From NCBI GenBank assembly GCA_041651995.1, contig JBAZID010000007.1, positions 59,259-123,258 on the forward strand: a stretch of DNA of 64,000 nucleotides, in the 5' to 3' direction. Of this stretch, positions 59,345-64,000 are shown one piece after another. A model generated the notes under the pieces. That model saw nothing but the letters and a program-made list of their open reading frames with translations, searched no databases and was not told where the DNA came from. A program made the translations under genes and the position numbers. The stretch's first letter is position 1. Every line of letters starts with the position of its first letter. This DNA is from Sulfuricella sp. GTDB taxonomy: Bacteria > Pseudomonadota > Gammaproteobacteria > Burkholderiales > Sulfuricellaceae.

Positions 59345-60010
59345 ATGAATTTCCCCGACGGCCTGCTTCCTCCCTCCTGGCAATGGCTTGCGCACCTGTT
59401 GTTCGTGGCGGTGCTGGCTTGGTCCGTGGCCGCGGCACCCTGGCGGCGCCTGCGCGACAACGAGCAGCTGCATCTCTTCCTGGGCGCGTGCGTGGCCCTG
59501 ATGCTGTTGTGGAGCATCAAGACCGGCATCAGGCCGGGGCTGAATTTCCATCTCCTCGGCGCCACCGTCTTTACCCTGATGTTCGGCCCCTGGCTGGCGA
59601 TCATGGGTCTGGGCGTGGTGCTGCTGGGGGTGACGGCGTATGGCCTGAGCGGCTGGGAGAGCTTTTCCGTCAACGGGCTGTTGATGGACGTGCTGCCGGT
59701 GATGACGAGCTATCTCGTTTACCGCCTGGTGGACAGCAAATTGCCCAACCATTTTTTTGTTTATATCTTTCTCAATGCCTTTATCGGCGCGGCTGTTGCC
59801 ATGGCCCTGACCGGGCTGGTTGCGACCGGGCTGCTGGTGCTGGCGGGCGCCTATACGGCGGATTACCTGACCAGCAATTACCTGCCCTATTTCCTGCTTA
59901 TGGGCTGGTCGGAAGCCCTGCTCAGCGGCATGATGCTCACCTTGCTGGTGGTGTATCGCCCGCAATGGGTGGCGACCTTCGACGATGCGCGCTATATCCG
60001 CAACAAATAG
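59345..60010 (+). CDS. CbiM-like energy-coupling factor permease
   Basis: A 221 aa protein with six or so hydrophobic helices that resembles the CbiM/NikM substrate-specific component of metal ECF transporters: HLLGATVFTLMFGPWLAIMG and GWESFSVNGLLMDVLPV. It starts MNFPDGLLPP, whereas CbiM/NikM start MHI(M/P)(E/D), so the metal-ligand His2 is missing. No CbiN, CbiQ or CbiO genes are near. It may transport another ligand. RBS TAAGGGC precedes the start. Confidence 0.77.
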   Translation: MNFPDGLLPPSWQWLAHLLFVAVLAWSVAAAPWRRLRDNEQLHLFLGACVALMLLWSIKTGIRPGLNFHLLGATVFTLMFGPWLAIMGLGVVLLGVTAYGLSGWESFSVNGLLMDVLPVMTSYLVYRLVDSKLPNHFFVYIFLNAFIGAAVAMALTGLVATGLLVLAGAYTADYLTSNYLPYFLLMGWSEALLSGMMLTLLVVYRPQWVATFDDARYIRNK

Positions 60011-60071
60011 CCGCTTTGCGCGGGTTCGTTGTAACATCGCCAGCTGGCGCTGACAGACTAAGGAAACAAGA

Positions 60072-60575
60072 ATGCCGAGACGGGTTTTGATTGCAGCGAT
60101 CCTGGCCATGACTCTGCATGGTGCGCAGGCGGCAGGGACCAGGGATTTGCCCCCGGTCGTGATTTACGGGCCGGACCCCTGCCTCGCCTGCATGGAATGG
60201 GCCTATCACCTGATGGAGAACGGGTTTTCCGTGACTTTCAATGCCACGCGAGACATGGCGGCACTCAAGCGCCGTCTTGGCGTGCCGCAGAAGGCAGAAT
60301 CCGTCCTGACCGCGAAGGTGGGGCGCTATTTTGTCGAGGGGCATGTCCCGGCTGAGGACATCAAGCAACTGCTGCTGGATAAACCCCGGGCCCGCGGCCT
60401 TGCCGTGCCGGGCTTGCCGCTTGGCGCGCCGGGTTTCGAGGGCGGCGATCCTACCTGTGAAGCTGGCTGCACGATCGTGGATGCGGGCAGCTCGGAGCGC
60501 GAATCCCAGCGCGAGCTGTACGATACCCTGCTGGTGGCGCCCAACGGCAAGACCAGCGTCTACGCAAGGCATTGA
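60072..60575 (+). CDS. DUF411-like exported protein
   Basis: A 167 aa protein with a signal peptide ending near AQA|AGT. The body resembles DUF411 metal-binding proteins: YGPDPCLACMEWAYHLMENG, AALKRRLGVPQKAESVLTAK, YFVEGHVPAEDIKQLL and GLAVPGLPLGAPGFEGG. The usual CGCC site is CLAC here, and a second Cys pair, CEAGC, occurs at the C terminus, so metal binding may be altered. RBS AAGGAAACAAG precedes the start. It follows the CbiM-like gene. Confidence 0.78.
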   Translation: MPRRVLIAAILAMTLHGAQAAGTRDLPPVVIYGPDPCLACMEWAYHLMENGFSVTFNATRDMAALKRRLGVPQKAESVLTAKVGRYFVEGHVPAEDIKQLLLDKPRARGLAVPGLPLGAPGFEGGDPTCEAGCTIVDAGSSERESQRELYDTLLVAPNGKTSVYARH

Positions 60576-60579
60576 GTAT

Positions 60580-60629
60580 TTAGCTGACAGCTGTCAGCCA
60601 TCAGCCAAACCGGTTCTGCTGACAGCTAA
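60580..60629. repeat. TCAGC-type palindromic repeat, copy 2
   Basis: It has perfect 12-base inverted repeats TTAGCTGACAGC (60580-60591) and GCTGACAGCTAA (60618-60629), with TGTCAGCCATCAGCC between. It lies between two convergent genes, and its right end contains the TAG stop of the flavoprotein gene (60628-60626). It could act as a bidirectional transcription stop. Confidence 0.83.
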
Positions 60630-61924
60630 TCCCTGAACGCCAGAAATTCCCCGAACATGGCTTTTGCCCACTGGATGTCCTCTCCTCGCGGGTTCGGGTC
60701 GTGGGCTTGTTTGACGGTTTGCGCGATGAGGCCGTCGCCGCGGAACTTGTAGCGGGACTCGACGCGGGTCATTTCCATTGGCTCGACGCGGGTGAACACG
60801 TAGCAGGTGCTGTCGGGCAGCAGCTTTTCCGGCTCGACGCCTTGGGCGCGCGCGGCAATCTGGACGGCGGCGATGCGGCCCTGGCGGCTGGCCATCTGGC
60901 CGGTCTTGGGGTAATGGCCAAAGAGCGGGGAGGCCTTATCTATCATGTCGCCGATCAGGAACACCTTCTCGTCGTCCCGCGCATGCAGGTGAACCGGGTG
61001 CTGGCTGGCCCAGCCGGTGGGTTTCCCTTCACCGTCCCTGGCGATTAAACCCGCTTTCCACGCCAGATCGCCCGCTTGTTGCGGCGCCATGAGAATGGCG
61101 TCGTCGAAGCGGAAATCGTCGACTTCGGTCTGGATGACCTTGTTGAACGGATCGACGGATTTCACCCTGGTTTCGGACAGGTAGACGATTTGATCCGGAT
61201 ACTGCTCGCTGAAAATCCGGCTGAATCCCAGCACGTGCGAATTGGGGTCGAGGACGATGAGTTTTCCCTTGATCCTGCGCGATTTGAGCAGCGCCCCGAT
61301 CATGCACGCCCGCTCGTAGGGCGAGGGTGGGCAGCGGTAGGGCATGGGCGGCAAGGTCATGATAAGGTCGCCGCCCTGGAAGTTGTCGAGCTTTTCCTTG
61401 AGCGCCCGCTGTTCGTTGCCGGGGATATAGGCGCAGGGATAGTGCTTCAGCGTGTAATCGGCTGCGCGCCGGTCATCGCCGTACCAGGTCGCGTAGTCGT
61501 AACGGATGCCCACGGCGAGAATCAGCCAGTCGTAATCCAGCGTGCCCAGTCCGGTGACGATGCGGCGTTTGTCGCGGTCGATATCGCTGACTTCGGCCTG
61601 GATGAAGGTGTAGCCGTAGGCGCTGGCGGCGGTCTGGTAGTCGTGGGCGAGGTACTTGTCATCTGCCAGGCCGGTCAGCCACTTGTTGCTCATGGGCAGG
61701 GACCAGAAGCGCGGATTCTTTTCCAGCAGCACCACTTCCAGCTCGGGCGCCAGATCGCGCAGGTGACGGGCGGCGCTCAGCCCCCCCCATCCGCCGCCGA
61801 CAATGACCACCCGCCGCCCCCTGGCCGGAGGCAGAAGCTGCTGCGCCACGCCGATCAGGGGCGCAGACAGGGCAGCGCACAGGGCGGCGGAAGCGGCGAG
61901 GAAACTGCGGCGGTTGAAAGACAA
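60626..61924 (-). CDS. Flavocytochrome c sulfide dehydrogenase-like flavoprotein
   Basis: FAD enzyme of the FCSD/SQR family that oxidises sulfide to sulfur and passes electrons to cytochrome c. The signal FNRRSFLAASAALCAALSAP resembles a Tat signal. FAD binding is at RVVIVGGGWGGLSAARHL. A Cys pair fits the redox disulfide: CPPSPYERAC near residue 219. LYxFTRVEPM-like segments follow. No cytochrome subunit is next to it. The 432 aa start is TTG 61924 with GCGGGA upstream. Confidence 0.85.
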   Translation of the reverse strand: MSFNRRSFLAASAALCAALSAPLIGVAQQLLPPARGRRVVIVGGGWGGLSAARHLRDLAPELEVVLLEKNPRFWSLPMSNKWLTGLADDKYLAHDYQTAASAYGYTFIQAEVSDIDRDKRRIVTGLGTLDYDWLILAVGIRYDYATWYGDDRRAADYTLKHYPCAYIPGNEQRALKEKLDNFQGGDLIMTLPPMPYRCPPSPYERACMIGALLKSRRIKGKLIVLDPNSHVLGFSRIFSEQYPDQIVYLSETRVKSVDPFNKVIQTEVDDFRFDDAILMAPQQAGDLAWKAGLIARDGEGKPTGWASQHPVHLHARDDEKVFLIGDMIDKASPLFGHYPKTGQMASRQGRIAAVQIAARAQGVEPEKLLPDSTCYVFTRVEPMEMTRVESRYKFRGDGLIAQTVKQAHDPNPRGEDIQWAKAMFGEFLAFRD

Positions 61925-61958
61925 TCGTTAATCCCGCTAATGTTTAAGGGGCGTCACA

Positions 61959-62108
61959 TGTAGGTTGGGTAAGGCGCGGATCTTGCGCCGTAACCCAACA
62001 AAGCCAAACATTCAAAACCGGTTTTTGAAGGGAAGATTGGGTCTGTTGGGTTACCCCCGGCCACATCTCCCGAGGACAAGCGCGATAAGGCCGCTAACCC
62101 AACCTACA
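61959..62108. repeat. TGTAGGTTGGGT palindromic intergenic repeat
   Basis: The ends are TGTAGGTTGGGTAAGGCGC and GCTAACCCAACCTACA, inverted versions of one word; the centre also contains CCGTAACCCAACA and TGTTGGGTTAC. It fills most of the gap between the flavoprotein and ankyrin genes and is of the widespread AACCCAACCTACA type. Confidence 0.82.
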
Positions 62109-62142
62109 TTTCGGCATTTCGCTTAAATAAACAGTGTTCTTG

Positions 62143-62682
62143 TTAATCCAGCAGTTTCTTGATGTCGCTGTTGCTTGCCTGGAGGCACTTTCCGCCAGCC
62201 TTGCAGCCTTTCAGCATCCACAGGGAAATCAGCCCGATGACATCGTCGGCGCGGGATTTGCGCGCCATGGCAACCGGCGTGCGGCCGCCCGTCGAAACGG
62301 CGTTGACGTCAGCGCCCGCTTCCAGCAGCAGTTTCGAGTGCTCGAACTTGTTCGAATAGGCGGCCATGTGCAGCGGTGTGTTGCCGTCCATATCCTTGGC
62401 ATTGACGTCCGCTCCCGCCGCCAGCAGCGCCTTCAATGGCCCGGTGTCGGGATTGGTCGCCGCCATGTGCAGCGGCGTGCTGCCAAGACCGGTGCGCGCG
62501 TCCCGCATCGCGGGGTTTGCCTTGATGATCCGGGTGATCTCCTCGCCTTTGCCCATGCGGGCGACATCGTGAATGATCTGGTCGTTCTGGCCGAGTGCTT
62601 CCTGTGCCTGCGCGGCGGGAGCCAGCGCGAAGGCCAGCGCCGCCGCCAGCCATCCCGCCCATGAGTAGATTGCAGATTTCAC
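62143..62682 (-). CDS. Exported ankyrin-repeat protein
   Basis: A 179 aa protein with a signal peptide (WLAAALAFALAPAAQAQ) and about four ankyrin repeats: GSTPLHMAATNPDTGPLKAL, GADVNAKDMDGNTPLHMAAY, EHSKLLLEAGADVNAVSTGG, RTPVAMARKSRADDVIGL. Such periplasmic ankyrin proteins usually bind a partner; catalase-associated and type VI immunity roles are known for some. A specific role cannot be assigned. The gene precedes the ExbD system. Confidence 0.85.
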   Translation of the reverse strand: MKSAIYSWAGWLAAALAFALAPAAQAQEALGQNDQIIHDVARMGKGEEITRIIKANPAMRDARTGLGSTPLHMAATNPDTGPLKALLAAGADVNAKDMDGNTPLHMAAYSNKFEHSKLLLEAGADVNAVSTGGRTPVAMARKSRADDVIGLISLWMLKGCKAGGKCLQASNSDIKKLLD

Positions 62683-62718
62683 TTCGATGACCTCCTGATT
62701 GCCTGTAAGCCCGACAAG

Positions 62719-63633
62719 CTACTGAATTCTGTTGCGCGAAGCAAGCCCGCGGCTTGCGCCGCCGGAGGCAAAAAACTCGCGCATCAGGAAATCTTCCAGC
62801 CCGGCGTTGTCTTCCAGGCGCGCGGACAGGACGATGGTGCGATCGAGGCGCTGCGATTCCCAGTTGAAATCGCCTTGGTAATATCTGCGGATCAGCCCGA
62901 TCATGCTGCGCACCATTGCGCGCTCCACATCGCCGTCCGGCCCGGCGGAGACTTCGATCAGTTCCTGCCGCGCGTTGCCCGCGTTTCTGGTCCAGCCGCG
63001 AAATGAATATTTCGCTGTCCTGGCGCTCATGCTGACAATCTGAAACACGCCATTGGTGCCTTGCGGCTGGAGATTGCGCATGATGTTCGCCATCCGCGCC
63101 TGCTCTTCCGAAGGTCCGCGTTCCCTGGCGCTTGCAGCCGCATTTTCGCGCCCGGCAGCCATTTCAGCGGCGCGGCGGCGCTCCCGGGTGGCATTGACGT
63201 AGGCCATCAGGTCGGTGGGGGGCGCCAGGTTTGGCTCAGGCGTGGCCTCCTGCGGCGGCGCAGGCCTGACTGCCGCCGTGCCGGGGCTGGGCAAGGTTTT
63301 TGAGCGCGGCCTGATTGCGGGCTTGCTGGGTCTGGGCAGGGATTTGGGCTGAACCTCCGGGCTTTTCTCCTTCGCCGCATCCGGCAATTCCACAAAGCTG
63401 GCCTGCACGGGGACGGAGGCCGCCATTTCGACCCTGGGGGAGGTCAGGAAGACGCTGAATTTCCATACCAGCACCAGCCAGATGATCAGCGCCAGCGGCA
63501 GCGGCCACCACAGCCTGATCTCCCTTGCGCGGAAATCGGGCACATGGACGCGCACGATCTCGCCGCAATGGCTGCAGATGGCTTGCTGAATCTCTCCCGG
63601 ACGGAATGCTGGCGCGCCTGTGGCCTCACTCAT
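62719..63633 (-). CDS. Zinc-ribbon, membrane-anchored TonB-like protein
   Basis: The N terminus (AICSHCGEIVRV) has a CxxC zinc-ribbon half. A membrane helix (WWPLPLALIIWLVLVWKF) is followed by a Pro/Lys/Arg-rich region of about 100 residues, then a globular C-terminal domain (GVFQIVSMSARTAKYSFRGW, IRRYYQGDFNWESQRLDRTI). The proline-rich periplasmic arm is like TonB, and the gene overlaps exbD by eight bases. However, the C-terminal domain is not a recognisable TonB domain, and the zinc-ribbon is unusual. I regard it as a possible TonB-like energiser. Confidence 0.6.
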   Translation of the reverse strand: MSEATGAPAFRPGEIQQAICSHCGEIVRVHVPDFRAREIRLWWPLPLALIIWLVLVWKFSVFLTSPRVEMAASVPVQASFVELPDAAKEKSPEVQPKSLPRPSKPAIRPRSKTLPSPGTAAVRPAPPQEATPEPNLAPPTDLMAYVNATRERRRAAEMAAGRENAAASARERGPSEEQARMANIMRNLQPQGTNGVFQIVSMSARTAKYSFRGWTRNAGNARQELIEVSAGPDGDVERAMVRSMIGLIRRYYQGDFNWESQRLDRTIVLSARLEDNAGLEDFLMREFFASGGASRGLASRNRIQ

Positions 63634-64000
63634 GCTTGACCGCGATCAGGAAATTCCTGGCCCCGGCCGCGCGTGCCTGCAACATGGCCTGCACCACGAT
63701 GCCCTGCGGCGCCGCATTATCCGCCGACACGATGACGCTGGTCTGCGTTTGATTCAGCAGCGGCGCCAGCGTGGCAGCCAGGGTTTGCAGGGTCACCGGG
63801 GTGCGGTTGACCAGGATTTTGCTGTCAGCGGTCAGCGTCAGGGTGACCGGCGTATCGGTCTTGAGTTTTTCGGCTTTTCCCTGCGGCAGGTTCACCTGTA
63901 GCGAGTCAAGATTCTGCATCGCCAGCGAGGACAGCATGAAGGTCGCCAGCAGGAAGAACATCACGTCGATCATCGGGATGATTTCGATGCGCCCCTTGCG
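63626..64000 (-). CDS. ExbD/TolR-family protein, 5' end outside the window
   Basis: Inner-membrane proton-channel protein that, with an ExbB partner, powers TonB or TolA. The visible 124 residues begin RKGRIEIIPMIDVMFFLLAT, with the conserved membrane Asp in PMIDVMFFLL, and continue with a periplasmic domain (LQVNLPQGKAEKLKTDTPVT). It runs off the window at base 64000, so its start and any exbB are not seen. Confidence 0.93.
   Translation of the reverse strand, partial: RKGRIEIIPMIDVMFFLLATFMLSSLAMQNLDSLQVNLPQGKAEKLKTDTPVTLTLTADSKILVNRTPVTLQTLAATLAPLLNQTQTSVIVSADNAAPQGIVVQAMLQARAAGARNFLIAVKHE

Overview
The window is a dense, moderately high-GC Gram-negative chromosome segment. The lpxD-fabZ-lpxA-lpxB-rnhB run, rpsO-pnp, pcnB-folK-kinase-panB-panC and an ExbD-type system point to a proteobacterium. 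Gene order and protein style suggest a betaproteobacterium, perhaps of the sulfur- or iron-oxidising Nitrosomonadales; a flavocytochrome c-type sulfide dehydrogenase flavoprotein fits that. The taxonomic call is inference; no rRNA is present. No tRNA, CRISPR array, transposase or integrase was seen.

Layout. 1-4066: lipid A and fatty acid genes ending in rnhB. 4084-12403: a small membrane protein, flagellar stator genes motA/motB, then a co-directional signalling run (membrane methyltransferase, HDOD protein, HD-GYP protein, GGDEF/EAL protein, GYF-like/pentapeptide protein) in which several c-di-GMP catalytic motifs are degenerate. 12400-15727: rRNA methyltransferase, rpsO, pnp and a strong terminator. 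15876-22372: a chorismatase (aryl precursor synthase), panD, a B12-radical SAM protein, a methyltransferase, a deacetylase-like protein, an acyltransferase and a glycosyltransferase.

22391-44256, mostly minus strand: an aryl-polyene/xanthomonadin-type pigment pathway. It has an acyl carrier protein, small membrane protein, AMP-ligase, two hotdog dehydratases, acyltransferase, LolA-like protein, MMPL-type exporter, ketosynthase, chain-length-factor-like partner and ketoreductase, with a flavin-dependent halogenase-like enzyme and an antiporter upstream. The pathway is split between exporter and ketosynthase by a roughly 9.4 kb island carrying a type I restriction system (hsdM-hsdS-fic-hsdR), a second fic gene and a DUF2442 gene. 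The inferred route is: chorismatase makes a hydroxybenzoate, the AMP-ligase loads it on the carrier protein, KS/CLF, KR and DH extend the polyene, a halogenase-like enzyme may decorate the ring, and acyltransferases, LolA-like protein and exporter place it in the outer membrane.

44324-49793: lipoproteins, a UbiE-like methyltransferase, and a repeat-rich accessory patch with a TumE/TumA-like toxin-antitoxin pair bracketed by a duplicated 3' end of panC. 49744-54243: panC, panB, deoxynucleoside kinase, folK, pcnB. 54477-64000: a GGDEF/EAL protein, a BtuCD/FecCD-type ABC transporter, HAD phosphatase, CbiM-like permease, DUF411-like protein, sulfide dehydrogenase flavoprotein, ankyrin protein, a zinc-ribbon TonB-like protein and the end of exbD.

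The most unusual property is the density of short palindromic repeat families built from iterated 7-9 base words. They sit inside operons and against stop codons, one is translated in frame inside the pigment exporter, and one supplies the start and signal peptide of the LolA-like protein.
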